Notes: a model not told the origin generated them from the sequence alone. A stretch of DNA of 64,000 nucleotides from Campylorhamphus procurvoides (GCA_013396655.1 WBMV01003298.1:962695-1026694); one strand, 5' to 3'; shown: positions 50,881-63,824, counted from the first letter of the stretch. Translations and numbers: made by a program.

Positions 50881-50900
50881 ACAACAACAACAACAAAAAA
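50881..50900. repeat. short (CAA)n microsatellite
   Basis: Five ACA/CAA units followed by an A run. Confidence 0.8.
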
Positions 50901-51663
50901 GGCACTGAAAAGAAAATAACCCCCATGCAAAATAAAACACCAGGCTGGAGAAAACATTATGTGTTCAGTGGTACATGACAACATGGGAACAGCCACTTGG
51001 ATCTGCATGGTCAGGCTTGCCAGTTAGTTGTTTTGTCATCATTTTTCCTCAGACACAACTGACCTCTATGCAAAAATCTAGAATGTTGCATTGTATTTGA
51101 TACAAGTAATTGGTATAAATAATCCTTTCATTTTCCAAAAATAAGGTGCAAGTAAGTAAGAACGAGAGTATTTGTCCTTGTTTTGGTGTTGTTTTGGTGG
51201 GGTGTTTTCTCCTTTCTTTTTGAAGCCAGGTACAAGGAAGATAATACAACTGTCTCCAGCCCTTCAGGGGTTGGATTTAGTCCAAACCTATGAAAGATGC
51301 AGAGCATCATCTTAGCCAAAACACTTCCTGAATTTGTCTTTTTGCTAAAATGAGGCCACCTAGAAGATTAAAAGCTTTCTTCTTTTTTTTCTGCCTTAAA
51401 AAACATAATTACACTCTAATTTAAAACTCTAATTGAGTGCACTTGTATTGGTAAGATGTTCTTTTTCCCTTTAGGGACAGTATTCCTATTAGTCACACAA
51501 GCTGTCTAATCATTTCATGGTCCGTCCATTTCCCCACCCTACACCTTTATTATAAATGAGAAAATTAAAGCTTTTTTTTCTTCTTTTAGATTGTCTCAAT
51601 TATATCCTCATAAATTCAACAACTGAGCATTTAATTTGAAATAGTAAGCCACATCTTTAGCTA

Positions 51664-51732
51664 GTGTAAGTTATCATTACTCTGCTGATTTCAATGATAT
51701 AAGATAACTTGCATCAGCTGAGACTGACCCAT
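51664..51732. repeat. fragment resembling an old dispersed amniote repeat
   Basis: The string has the order TAAGTTA, TTACTCTG, GATTTCAATG, ATAACTTGCATCAGCTGAG and ACTGACCC. This matches a motif order I associate with ancient bird/turtle repeats (GATTTCAATGGAGTTAC followed by CAGCTGAGG-TCTGGCCC). The family name is not known to me. Confidence 0.35.
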
Positions 51733-53329
51733 GAACACAAACTCAATGAAAACCTTTAAAAGTCTATTATTTTCCAAGCTCAGGAATTTGTGTTCTGGCT
51801 ATAAAAACATACCAACTGTGCTCTTATCTTGAATTTTATTAATAAGTTTTTTTACATTAAACAAAAATTGATGGAGTTGCACAAAATTACACTCCACAAG
51901 ATACTATGACTGCATCTTTCTGATGAAGCAGACCACAATTTTTCTTTAACTAGGGAGTCCTATAGACATTATCTTCCTCTTGGTTGTGTGACTCTAGATG
52001 AGTTGATCTGATCACTCTTTTGTGATCAGATCAAGGGAACTCTTGATGTTCTCTTTGCCCATAAACCCATCTTTGCTATCTTTGGGCTGAGATTTATAGA
52101 TCTGCCATCCAACCAACTGGTGATGTTGGTGACATTCTATGAAAAACATCTTTACAATCAGGTCTTACCTTTTCCTGAGTACTTTGAGATGACCATACCC
52201 ACTTTGAGTCACAGGACCATTTTAATTCTGGGTTATTAGAAGACTGTATTGTTTTTCTTCCACTAAATCACCTAGAATGCAGATAAGGCTTGGGGAAAAC
52301 AAGTATGTGAACTTTTAACTGATTTTCTAAAGCTAAAGAGTTATTTCTGGCTTCTATAGCTTTTGTAATACAAAAGACATTTTAACATGGAAGGATTAGT
52401 TTTTATTATTTTCCATGCTATGCCTTCAGGCCTTCATTTATAAACATTATCTTTGTTCTAGGTTTAAAGCTTTTAAGGAGAAACTAACTTAATTACATAT
52501 AGTATATGGAAAATTTGGGGTTTAGCTGCTAATCTGTGGCTTGTAATGAATTTGGATGGAAGGAATTCAAAGCTCTGAAGTATCATGTTTCTCATGCTTG
52601 TCTCCATTGACTCCAAGAGTTCTAGGATTTCTCATTGAAAATCATCATTTACTTAAATAATGTGTGAAATTGCAAATGAGTGAATCTATAGATTTTGAAA
52701 TTTTTAATTTTTCTATGTTTTTCTTTCACAAATATTTTTCTATACATCCTTCAGAGAAAAAGTCACCAATGAAACATTTATAGAAATTGATTGCTAATAA
52801 GCATTCATCTCTCAGTATTTTCTGCACTGGATGAAGAAAAAAAGTGCAGATCAATGTTGTTTTTATTAGTCCTGCTTTCATGGTCCTTTAAGTATAGGAA
52901 AAAAAAAGATCAACAGAAATACACTTTAGTGCAGAAGATTACAATGGTGAACATGTGCATAACTCAGCTAGCACAGACTGGTTTCTCAGTTTCCACTAGC
53001 TGAGGATTTAGTTCAGGAAATGTTACTTTCCCAGTACCAATAATTATTATGCCTCTTTCTGCTCTGTCAGATTTGGAAGTATTTGGTCTTATCTTAAACA
53101 AACACATCTAGTGGTGAATCTGAAAAGACAACTTGTTTCAGACCCTGTACTCCCTTCCTCATATCCATAGACCCTGAGGATGTTCAATACAATTAAGGAA
53201 AAATTCCAAGGCTGCAAGAAAGGTTCAGAAAGAATATTATTTTAGAACCCTAGCCCAAGGCTGCAGTATTTAATTGAATTCTTTGAATTTCAGTTAAGTA
53301 GGCAACTATCTTTCTGACCTGAGGGAGGC
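51733..53329. other. AT-rich noncoding DNA with one long hairpin
   Basis: No gene is supported. The perfect hairpin at 52003-52034 is the only structured element noticed. Confidence 0.5.
52003..52034. repeat. perfect 13-bp inverted repeat with 6-base loop
   Basis: TTGATCTGATCAC (52003-52015) is the exact reverse complement of GTGATCAGATCAA (52022-52034), with loop TCTTTT. It is the longest perfect short-loop stem noticed in the window. Each arm carries the palindrome TGATCA. Pairing does not continue outwards, so it is shorter than a microRNA precursor. Confidence 0.8.
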
Positions 53330-53990
53330 CTGTATGTTATAATAACATCAGTTATTAACAAAGCAGCTAACAGAGCACTGGAGACACCAATGTTTAATAT
53401 TTGTAGAAAAAAAATACCTTTGATCGATATAATTTCTGATCAGTCATTTACTTGCTGTTATGACCTCAGTGCCCCTCACAGTTCTGCTGCATTAGAATTA
53501 ATTGTCACAGGGTGTAATTGCTCTGTGCCAATCGTTACCACACCCGCTGTACAGGGGCTGTTTGTCATCCAACTGGCCTTAATTAACAAGACAAAATCCT
53601 AACTCTATATCCAGCTTTGGCTGCCCAAGTTCATGATGAATTATTTGCTGGTTAGTGATTATGATACTGTGCTGATGAGTAGCTGGCTGTCAGATTAGGA
53701 GGAACTGGCTAAAGCATGTTGGATGTTTGTGGTAATGCCCCACGAACAAACTTAGCAGAATGGTTTGGAATTGAAAATGCTGAAATGTCACCAATTAGAC
53801 ATCATTTGGGCATGTGGTGGCTCCATAAAAGCCATTTAGAGGAACAGTTTAATTTTCACGTGTGAACAGGCTCATTTTGGAATTCCCTTGAAATTCACAG
53901 GAAGTACTTTTTAGATTAAGTTTGCTAGAGGATGAAATACCAGCTGAGTTTGTGTCAGAATCAGCACTGAGTAGGGAATTTATAGAAAAA
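53330..53990. promoter_or_regulatory. candidate conserved noncoding element / enhancer
   Basis: About 660 bp that look unlike neutral DNA. There are no simple repeats or transposon words and there is a dense set of regulatory-type words. These are a TCF/LEF-like CTTTGATC (53418-53425), GAATTAATTGTCAC near 53495, a CACCC word near 53541, the homeodomain palindrome TTAATTAA (53579-53586) and the E-box CACGTG (53857-53862). The open frame at 53390-53602 has no recognisable domain. The enhancer reading is an inference, with no conservation or activity data available. Confidence 0.35.
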
Positions 53991-56900
53991 ATCTGACATG
54001 TCCTAATACTCTGGAATATTGGGGTATTTGCTTGTTTGTTTGTTTTTTCAGTAGCTATCCACAGAAAATAAAGTTCAGCTAGCTGCTATAACCAGTAAGA
54101 GCATAAAAGATGGAGTCTGGGTTTCCTTTTAAAAATAACTTGAAAACTTTCAGGAGCTCTATCCTTACCACTTCCCCCCTCCTTCCAAACAAACTGCAAT
54201 GTAATTTGTAGGGCTTGAAATACTACTGTAAAAAAACCCCCACAAAATGATAAAAAAAACAAAATTATGAATTAATAGTAAAAGAAAACAAGAAACATTA
54301 GGGGGAATGTGGACACTTGTCTACTTATATCTCAAGAACACATTTACCTGTGAAACTGGCTTAATCAGTGTTGGGTTCTTGGTCACATAACAGCAATATC
54401 TTCCTCTGAAGGTTTTCCTGAGAGCTCCAAGTGAGTAACAGCTCAAAATGCAAGCCCTGGCACTGGCACCACCGTGCAGCCACCATGGGTAGCAAAGCAC
54501 CTCAATGATTCTCAGCTGCAGTGTGCTCCTGAACTGAAACTTAGGATTCTTAACAGGGTCTATATATCTCATTCCCAGACACATTCATTATCAAGAAAGG
54601 TGACACTTTCCAATAGTCTGCTTGGATACAACAATGAAAAACATGGCTTTGATTCCATGTGTTGGAATCTATAAGCGAGAATAATTTGGGAACATCTGCA
54701 AGAGGGGCTCTGACCCCACCTGTTCCTGTGTTGTTCCTGTGACATTAGGAAGCCTTTAAAATTACTACAAATAGGCTTTCAGACTGGAACTCCTGGCAAA
54801 GAGGTGGCAGTTTTGTAATTTTTTTTTCAGGCTGAACTGGAATTTTAAAGGCAAATAAAGTTCCTGTAAGCCTAACAATGGCAGTGGCAGGGTATGGAGA
54901 GGAACATTTTCTCCCTGTGTCACCTTCATGAGACACATCACAAATCATGGCATTGTGGGATTTTTTTGGCATCATCTCACTTAGGCAGGTCTCATTCTCA
55001 TTCAGGTGTGATGAATTCAATGCACCTGGGTAGCTTCTGTTTTTCACTGCTGTGATAGTACAGAAACACACTATCTAGCCTGGCAATGGCATCCTTGCTC
55101 AGCACAGTGAATGTTTTTTAAAGCTTTAAAATCTATAGAAGGTCTTAAGCTGTTATAGATCTGCCACAGAATGCAGTAAATACATTCTGTGTATTTCTTC
55201 TGCCAAACAAACAATATCATGGAGCAGAAAATAACTTTTCATTTATTTCAGACAAGATTTCATAGGCAGAGATCTTACAGATGAAATCATGAAGTTTTAT
55301 GCCGTGTGTGTCAAGCTGCAGTCCTGCATATCTGAAACATGACAGAACTTCGAATTATGTGGTTTAAAGTATCAGAATATGATAACTGTAATGAAAAATA
55401 GGAAAACTGTGGTGCTGCCTTCTTCATGTATCTTCTGTGTGTAGAAACTGAACTGAAAAATAAAGGTGTCAAGCTACTTTTGTAATGTGTTTGAAATTCG
55501 CTGATAAAAAGGGTTTCCTGATGGACAGAATATGTATTTTCTTGCCATGACAGGCAAAGGCCATAAAGCAGATACAAATTCCCACCCCACTGGTATGGCA
55601 CTCAGTGGAAGTGCTGGCAGTGTGACTATTCTGGCTCAAATCAACTGTTCTGTGAGGGAATTCAACTGATGGGCAAAAGTAATGGCTCACCTAAGGCTCA
55701 GGAACAAGGAGAGGGGAACACCAGGGAAGAGGGCGATTTCTGCCACAGTCCACTCCGATCTGCTCTTTTATACTGCAAAATGCAGCTGCCACTTTGAACA
55801 ATACCACTAATGCAAAGTAGGAAACACACATTGCAATTTTGGTGATATTTGAAAATTATTGTCATCATTATTTTTCACTAACCAGTCAAACTTCTTAGGC
55901 TAGATCTTTATCACGTGGCATGGCCTTACTTTCACATTGCGTTGGACTGGAACAGGCGCCAGGGCAACAGCAAAAGACACACTCTGTACTTTCAATGTGA
56001 GCCAGAATGATTCACTGCTATGTTTGTGAACCTTTGGAGATTCAAAACACTTTCATAAACATGCATCAATCACTCATCTACTAGCTAACAACAAACACAA
56101 AAACATGTAACTGCAAAGACATTATTTGGATATCAATCTGGAAAATATTTATGAATTGTTCTTTGCCTTTTTTGCCTTTGTCTTACCTCCATGAAGTTTC
56201 TTTACAAATATTACTTCTCTAAAATTAAAGACCCATCTTACTGTTCAGTCACAATTATTTCATGAATCCAGCAGCTTTGCAGCTTTGCCTGTTGTTTGTA
56301 TATTTGTGTGTAGCATTTTTCCCTGCACCTGCATAGAAATGTTTCCCCTGATTCATCAATGCAAAGCAATCTGGCTCATTAGACAACTGAAATTACTCAC
56401 TCAGTATTTCTGATGCAGCTGATATGTTATTTTTGTTTTGTTTTATTGGCACTTTCCTACCTTTTGTAATAAAGCCAGGTTAATAAAGTTATTATCTTTC
56501 TTGAGATAATTAGTAGCTTGTTGTGACTTTTCTCTTTGATTTGTTTGCAGAAGCAATATTTCCTATAAAGATCCAATTCAGCAGTTGTCTGATTTCTTCC
56601 CTTGATCTCAAGATAGTCAACACTGCCAAAACAGCAGGACTGGCATTACTAATTCAAATTTTTCCTTTTCCAGTATCAACCCAACCAGGCAATCCACATT
56701 CTGTAGTACAGCCATATTTCTGAACTGCCTGATACACTAATGTATTTTCATTTAGTCCATACTCATGCAAAATACTGAGCCCACATGCAAGGCCACCTAG
56801 TCAAAAACTCTATGAATTTAAATAAGGCTAGAGAATAATGTTTCTGCAAAGCAGGTTTTAATAACTGTTCTTTCTATGGGCAAATATTTTTTAAGCAAAG

Positions 56901-58369
56901 ACCTGTTCTGTTGAAAAAATACCTGCACACTTTTTAAGAACTTTGAAATAAATTCTGAAGTTTGGATTAGTTGTTAATTATTCTTCATTTTAGAGATATT
57001 TTGACAAAGGTGGCAGTGGTCAGAATTTGGTACTTTTTTCTCAGTATGAAAAACAACTTGCTTGATACAACAAATAATTTATCTCTTATATCTCTCCTTT
57101 TTATGATGACGAGAAATTACAGCCTTCTTTATTTCACTTGTTTTAATAAAAACATGCAGTAATGCAAACTTATAATCAGCTTTCAGTCTATTACTAAGAA
57201 ATAAGAATCCCATTATTATTAATAATTCAAATAAAAATTTCCATTTTACAGGTTATGACATAACAAATTAGCTGCAAAGCTATAAACTCAGATATAATAG
57301 TGCTCTACTTAGTATTAGTCCAAGCAATCTTCTAACCTCCATTTATCTATCAGCATCTCAGTTATAAAGTACATACTTTTACTGATCATTTCTCCTATAA
57401 TAATAGATTTTGTTATAGGAGTTAAAGGAGTTAAAGGAGTTACAAAAAGAAGCAAGAAAGATAAGCTGCAAGAGGGTAGTAAACCTACCATTAAACATTG
57501 GCAGTCCTGAGATATGTGAATATCTTTACAGATCATCAATATATAACATGACTGAGAGTCAAAGTAGCACACAATAGGAAAATTGAACCAAGTGGATGAA
57601 AAGAGATTGTTTAGAACTCAAACAAACCTATCAGATTTATCACATCTTAACTCCCTAGTGAGAAGCATGCCATTGTCTCCTGTAAACACAATCAGGGTAT
57701 AAAAATGCTTTGTTGGGTTTCGTTCTTGTGCTTTTTATTGAATTATCTTTGGTCTAAATCAGATCAAAACAGAGAATGAGAAAATTTGCACTGAACAACC
57801 ATAGAAATACATACCCTTGATTTATAGGAGAAGCTGTTCTTTTTTACTTATATTTTTGCCATTTCTCTTAACTTTCTTGAGATCTAAACTAGTACCAGTC
57901 AAAATTAGTAATATCAGAACTTAAGGCTGTATATCATCTTACCAGGTTTGAATCTGATAAATATTGTAAAACAGCTTCTTAGACAATTACTAATATATGC
58001 TTCATAGCAGAACCCTGCACGCTTTGTTTCTTTTCTTTTGAGTTTAGAAATCTGGGCCTAGACTGCTAAGTCAAGCACCAGTTATAAGTGTGGGGAAAAA
58101 ATAAATCCATAAAATCCAATCCCAAATGTATTCAGTGGAATGCTTCTTTGCCTGTCCCTGTCTCCCAGCTCTGACAGCCTCACCAAAAACCTGTTATAGT
58201 AAACACGGGCACTTCTTTTTGCCACAGTCAATGTTCAGTGAGCCCTAAGAAGAATGGGCTTTAGATAATGACCAAGATTCCATTTTGGATCCCAGAGTGA
58301 TTATTTTCCACGGGCACAGTCCCTCCCAGTCCATACAGCTGCCAAGTTACCATTCTGCTGAAATCTCTG
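53991..58369. other. AT-rich noncoding DNA, no gene seen
   Basis: About 4.4 kb with no supportable gene. The longest open frame (minus 54745-55071, 108 codons) shows no domain. Short repeats at 57417 are listed separately. Confidence 0.5.
57417..57442. repeat. 9-bp tandem repeat AGGAGTTAA, about three copies
   Basis: Three head-to-tail copies, the last lacking its final base. Confidence 0.8.
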
Positions 58370-58560
58370 CTACAGCTCCAGCTTTTAACCAGGACATTGA
58401 TGCAAATTGACATAATTCTATTAAGGCTAATGCAAATATAAACCTGCTTAGAATTTATTTTTTGGGACCACTGTGAGGAAGAACGCTATCATGACTGAAG
58501 TCCAAGTTATGATAATAAAAATATTGTGAGTGCATGATGTTTTTATAAATAACTCAAGTT
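58370..58560. promoter_or_regulatory. candidate regulatory element with two POU octamers
   Basis: ATGCAAAT, the perfect POU/Oct octamer, occurs at 58400-58407 and again at 58430-58437 in the same orientation and exactly 30 bp apart, about three helical turns. CATAATTC and ATTAAGG homeodomain-type words lie between them. The flanking DNA has no repeats. Confidence 0.35.
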
Positions 58561-60282
58561 TGAATTGTATTGCTTTATAGCATAAGCATATTTACAGACA
58601 TGGGTGGGATTTTGTGTAGGCTTTTCTTTGGTTGGATTTTTTTTTATTTTTTAGTCTTATCTAGTATTCACAGACACAAATATTAGTTGCCTGAGCGTTT
58701 TTAAAATATAGCTGCATAAAAATTTTAGAGCACACTCAGTATTGATACTGTTTGTCTTAGGTCTATGTTAAACAATTCCTTATCTTAATCAGACATGAAC
58801 ACATAATAGACTAACTCTATATTATTAATTGTGATGTTTACAAGTAAAAAATGAAATTCAGAGATTTGGAATGAGGGTGTGAAACATGCAAATCCTTTTA
58901 ATTTACATTTATCTTTTTTAGAGAGTAGTGTTTTGTACTACCTGGCTGTGACTACCGAAACCACAGGCTGTCTCGTCAGGACCAATGGACTGCTCCCACA
59001 CAACAGAGGGCACAAATCACCCATGTTCTACTTGCATAGGATTTAACCTTCTGTACCATAAAATAAATCCTGGAAACAGTAAAACCTCAATCCCATTATG
59101 AGCGTATTTACTTATGGAAGAGTTCAAAGAGTGACTCTGTCCTTGTAAGGCTCTTGAGGTTTCAGCTGGATATTTATTTAAGGAGTAAGAGAAATTATTT
59201 ATGGAACAGATACATTAGTATTCCATACAACCATTTCTTCAAGTTCTATTTATTTTTCTGTTGATACTGTAGAGATAGCTCTCATAAACAAACTACTGTC
59301 AAAATATTTTTCTCCAGATATAGCAATGATAAGGAGAGTGAGAGGTTTGGGAAGGCAGAGGACAATTGCTGTATTGCTTTGCTACATCTGCATTTGTAAA
59401 CTCCTGCATACTGTGAAAGTCTTTAGGCAGTTGAAGGGATCAGTGAACTGAGAGAGATCTGCGTAGGAGTAAAGCAAAAAAACAAAAAGAAGCAAGAAAT
59501 TCATATCTCGATGGAGATGCTTTGATAGTGCTGTAATAAATGTAGCCATCTAATGGAGATTTTATAGCAAGGGAAAGGCTGTTTGTATGAGTGAGAAGAT
59601 AATTCTGACAGAAAAAAAAATGGGGGGAAATTCTTCATCATGAAGTGCACATATCCTTTTGGTCTTAGTTACATTAATGGGTTCTAACCCAGACATTTAT
59701 CTCCTTCACAGTTATGTGTAACTCTTGCATCAGTGTGTGCCCACACACATATGTGTGGTTCTGCATACATACACTTTGAAAATAAATATACTGGGGTAGT
59801 TACAATTTCTTTCTTTTATTGTTTCATGCTGGCAGATACTTAGTGTTTAAAGGTCAGGCTGCTAGAAGATATAATGCTAACAACAGTGGTAGAAACTGCT
59901 GAGATAACAGAAGTTAGCAAAATATTTCTCTAAATGCTTCTATCTGTTACCCTGTCTAATACATAAAAGGCTCAAGAAAATCTCAGAGGAGATGAGTGTC
60001 TCAGATTGTTTGATGAAGGCAGTTGGTGTGCTAAGACTGGAGCAAGGGAGTTTGTGTCTCTGCTCTGGATAGAGGGGGGAAAGGGCCACAGAGATAGGCA
60101 GCAGCACAGAGCTCACAAACTGATAGGGAGGACTGATCCACTCTCACTGCACTTGTTCCTGCTACAATTCTTTCCCAGCATCTCTTCCCAGCTTTGGGAT
60201 GCCTTTTCTTTTCCTCAGCAGTGCCTGTTTAAGTCTGGTCCACACCTGATGCTCTAAACCCAGCTTAGGAGTCCTTAAATGC
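58561..60282. other. AT-rich noncoding DNA
   Basis: No gene is supported. A T-rich tract with GG interruptions lies at 58606-58655. Confidence 0.5.
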
Positions 60283-60436
60283 ATAGAATCATAGAATGGT
60301 TGGGGTTGGGAGGGACCTTAAAAGATCATCAGATTCCAACACCACTGCCACAGGCAGGAACACCTTCCACTAGATCAGGTTGCTCAGAGCCCCATCCAAC
60401 CTGGCCATGAGCACTTCCAGGGAAGGGGCATTCACA
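60283..60436 (-). mobile_element. 5'-truncated CR1 retrotransposon, 3' end copy
   Basis: On the plus strand it opens with the antisense of the CR1 tail repeat (ATAGAATCATAGAATGG) and continues through GGGAGGGACCTTAAAAGATC, CACTAGATCAGGTTGCTCAG and CCCATCCAACCTGGCC to GGGGCATTCACA. The order and close match are those of common avian CR1 copies, placed on the minus strand with its 3' end at the left. Only the last 154 bp or so were copied, which is typical 5' truncation. It is better preserved than the copy at 25 kb, suggesting a younger insertion. Confidence 0.9.
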
Positions 60437-61591
60437 AAAATTGAAATATGTCACCAAATCTGACATATTACTGGAAGACAGTTCTCCTATTTGAAGCAGA
60501 AGTTTTTTGAATGTAATATATAACCCCATGAACAAACAGTAAACAACCCTGAAGGTCTATTTCTATTGTCAGTGGTCCTGAACTTTCCTTTAGACTTTTT
60601 CTTTCCTCCTTCTTTCCTAAAATAACATTATTTAGATCATTAATGTGAAATAAAAAGTCATTATTCAGAGCACAAGGCACATAGATCAAGCCCTTGTGGA
60701 TTAGCATTAGGGCCTTATTTCATAGTCATTGTTCACAAACTAAACATCTCATAACTGTCTAGAATTGATGTAGAAATGTATAAATAACCGTATAAACACA
60801 AAGTTATTGTTTTCATATCTCTAATTAACAAAATAGTCCTGATTATTATAGAAATGCTACATGGAATACTAAAAAAATATCCAAGCCTGAAAAATAAGAG
60901 AGTCATCTCTTTCAGATTTTGAATTTTTAAATTATTTGGTATTTTCAGATTTAGAGTTAGAAAAATGAATGCCTTATAATACATAGAAGTCTGTCCACTT
61001 TTCTCTTTCTTTTTCTGCACTATTACAAACATTGGCAGCACTACACATTTTTATTGTCAGCAACAACTCTGAGAACCATGGTCTTTATAATCCTTTTGCT
61101 GACCTTTAAATGGCTGAAGGATTCATGATACTTCCTAGAAAATCTGGTTTAGGTGTCAGATATGCTGGTAAATATCACAATGCAGTAACTGATCAGATAG
61201 TGAATTACAGAAAAAAGAAGTGTTCTGCAACTGTGTGAGACTTCCTGGAGCTCAACAGAAGCTTTTCCTTATTGGAGAAGCCACTGAATTTTTCTTTTTA
61301 GCTTGCCCAGCCTCCACACTCCATCTTTGCTCATAGCCCCCTTTGGAAAAAACTTTCCAGAGTTTTAAAAATACTGTGAAAAAATGGTTCTACTGGAGAT
61401 CTTTTTAAGTGGACATATAAGACATGTTAAGAAAAGAAGAAAACAATTTAACCGATAATAATTTAAAATACATTTGAAGTAATCAAATAAGATACCTAAA
61501 CTATTAAAGCAAAGTTTCCTGGAGAAGGAAAAACCCTCTATGTTTAATGTCAATCTGGAATTGCCAATTGTATGTTCCATGAAACTCCTAC

Positions 61592-61610
61592 ATATCCATC
61601 AGATGGATAT
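61592..61610. repeat. 19-bp palindrome ATATCCATC-A-GATGGATAT
   Basis: Two perfect 9-bp arms around a single central A. This odd-length dyad could bind a dimeric factor. It is too tight to form a normal hairpin loop. Confidence 0.6.
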
Positions 61611-62775
61611 AATATTAAAAAGGATATATAAAAAGGTAAAGCATTTTAAGTAGTTAATTCCAGTCACTTGATAGGCCAGAGCTATTGATTTGAATGCTAC
61701 CAAATTACCCAGTACAACCTTGTGGCATTTAAAGCTCACCCATCTTTGAGGAGAAACTACTGGCAGGAAAGAAAGAAAATGCAACCTGTGATTCTGCATT
61801 TGTGAATATTTATACACTAGTCTTAACAATATTATTGTTCTGGGTAACTGATTTATTTGATGGAGGAAACAATTGTTTAATTATAAACAGTGTCTAAGTG
61901 GAGAAAGTTCATTATTTAATCCACAGATAGTATAGCAAAACTTTGTTGACTGCATGATTTTAACTTAATATTCTCAGTTTCTCCTGGACAATGATAAAGA
62001 ACTTATTTTAAGAAACTCCATTGAGCTGATCAATACGTAAATCAAGAAAACTTTAACCTCTGAATTCTAAAAATAAAGGTGCTGCTCTATCTTGTACAGT
62101 GCTGTAAATATGAAATAGAATTTCTTGTTGTTTGACTGCAATTCTTTCACAGACAAAAGCTGGTCTATTAAATAATGAAAGGTATTGGTACAAACCAGCT
62201 GAAAATTAATGTTTAAAAATGGCATATATTTACTGCGATGAAACAGATTATATTTAATGTATATTAAAAATTCATTCCATAAACAAAACATGATAAGTCT
62301 GCATGTTTAATTATTGTGGAAAGCATGAGTATAATCCTAAATCTAAGTGCTGAAATTTGTTTTGAATTATTTATGTTGTCCTTGAAACATTGGTATCATG
62401 GATTTCAAAGAGTAACACAAAAAATTACTGTCCTGTCAAGATAATTTTACAGTTTTGGAAAAATACTACTAAAATCAACTTAGCTATTCCCCAGTCACCT
62501 GTCATAAAAATATGCATGAAGTACAAACGTCATACCACAAAGGCTGTTATAACACAGAAAGACTTTTCAGTTGTCCTGTGGAACAATAGGTTCATTAGGA
62601 GAGGAATTAAGCAGCTCAGAAAGCCTGGATGTCAGCTAACTTTCTCTGAACAACTTTTCTAAAAAGTATTTGTAAAATCAGATGCAACAACAATAACTGA
62701 ATATTTTAGGAGACATCCTGTCTGTATGTGCTCCTACACTGAGGGAGCACGTGTTCTGAAGAACAAGGACACTTC

Positions 62776-62797
62776 CATTATTATTATTATTATTATT
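62776..62797. repeat. (ATT)n microsatellite
   Basis: Seven tandem ATT units. Confidence 0.85.
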
Positions 62798-62993
62798 TGG
62801 GGGGCTGGAACCTGTTCCAAGCTTTGCTACATGTGTATGCACAGTAGATTCTGCATTGTTTTACTAAGTGTGTTAGTTGTTAATAAGGCAGTAACACCAA
62901 GAGAAAGGACCATACTGCAGGTAAACCCATACACTGCGTGGGTGTCATACATCTCTAACCATATAGTGTGCCCAGTGACACCCTTGCCAGTGT

Positions 62994-63030
62994 CATGCTA
63001 TGTATATACATGCTATGTATATGCTAAGTA
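62994..63030. repeat. 15-bp tandem duplication CATGCTATGTATA
   Basis: CATGCTATGTATA occurs at 62994-63006 and 63009-63021 and is followed by a partial copy. It lies in a TA/CA-rich stretch. Confidence 0.75.
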
Positions 63031-63808
63031 CATACACTCATATATGTACCTGAGGGACAACTTGGCACACTAGTGTAGCTCCTTCAAAACCAGACATGGA
63101 GGAGGCACTCCACTCTTACTTTTATTTACTATCTTACCATTTACTGCTATCTCTACCTCTTGAGAAGGTAGAGATGTGTAAACACATACTGTACAATGTT
63201 AAGTGAATTAGAGAAACTAAGTTTGAAGACTCTCTACTGGCAAGACTAACAGGAGGAAACTGCAAGCACATTCACAAGAGTTAACAAGACTACACTGATT
63301 TTGCTTGCAAACATTTTCTGCTGTGTAGCCTTTAACACATTTCATATCTGGTTCAAATCTTACCCAAGTTAACGGGAGTTTCTGCACTAATATCAGACTT
63401 TGCATCAATCCATTCATACAGATCACTAATTTACTGCATGTGACCCTAACGCTTTAATATTCCTACTTTTTTCCTTTTAGAGAACTTGATTAAAGGAGAT
63501 ATAAATTGTTGAAATGTATGCTCTAAACTGGTTGTTAAGATGTTCACTTAAGTTCCATCTTTTTATTTACACAGGCATCTGCCACGTAAGAGCATTTAAC
63601 AGTATTTACAAATGTGAATTTAAGAAATACATTCTTTTCTCAGTTTTTAAATTTAATTCCTGCTGAATCCATAGAGGCCAATTAAGAGAAAGCATAATTT
63701 TAATTGTTCTTTAGTAGAAATGATTCAAAAGTTAAGCAGAAATTCACTAATTTGAACCAGATAAGGTCTCTCTCAGTCTTGCCATCGACTTCCATACATC
63801 TGTCAATG

Positions 63809-63824
63809 AAAAAAAAAAAAAAAA
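63809..63824. repeat. 16-base A run
   Basis: A homopolymer run preceded by unique DNA. No retrocopy body is recognised. Confidence 0.85.

Larger units (their letters stand above)
38271..51663. other. AT-rich noncoding DNA, no gene seen
   Basis: About 13.4 kb without a supportable gene. Open frames are at most 94 codons, lack domains and often overlap on opposite strands (for example around 44240-44720). An AT-rich patch lies at 42711-42775. An ATCATATAATCATAGAGG word at 42028 weakly recalls a decayed CR1 tail. Short inverted repeats and simple repeats inside this stretch are listed separately. Confidence 0.5.

Noticed and set aside
54745..55071. 108-codon minus-strand frame
   Set aside because: No domain, no splice partners and no conserved-looking composition.
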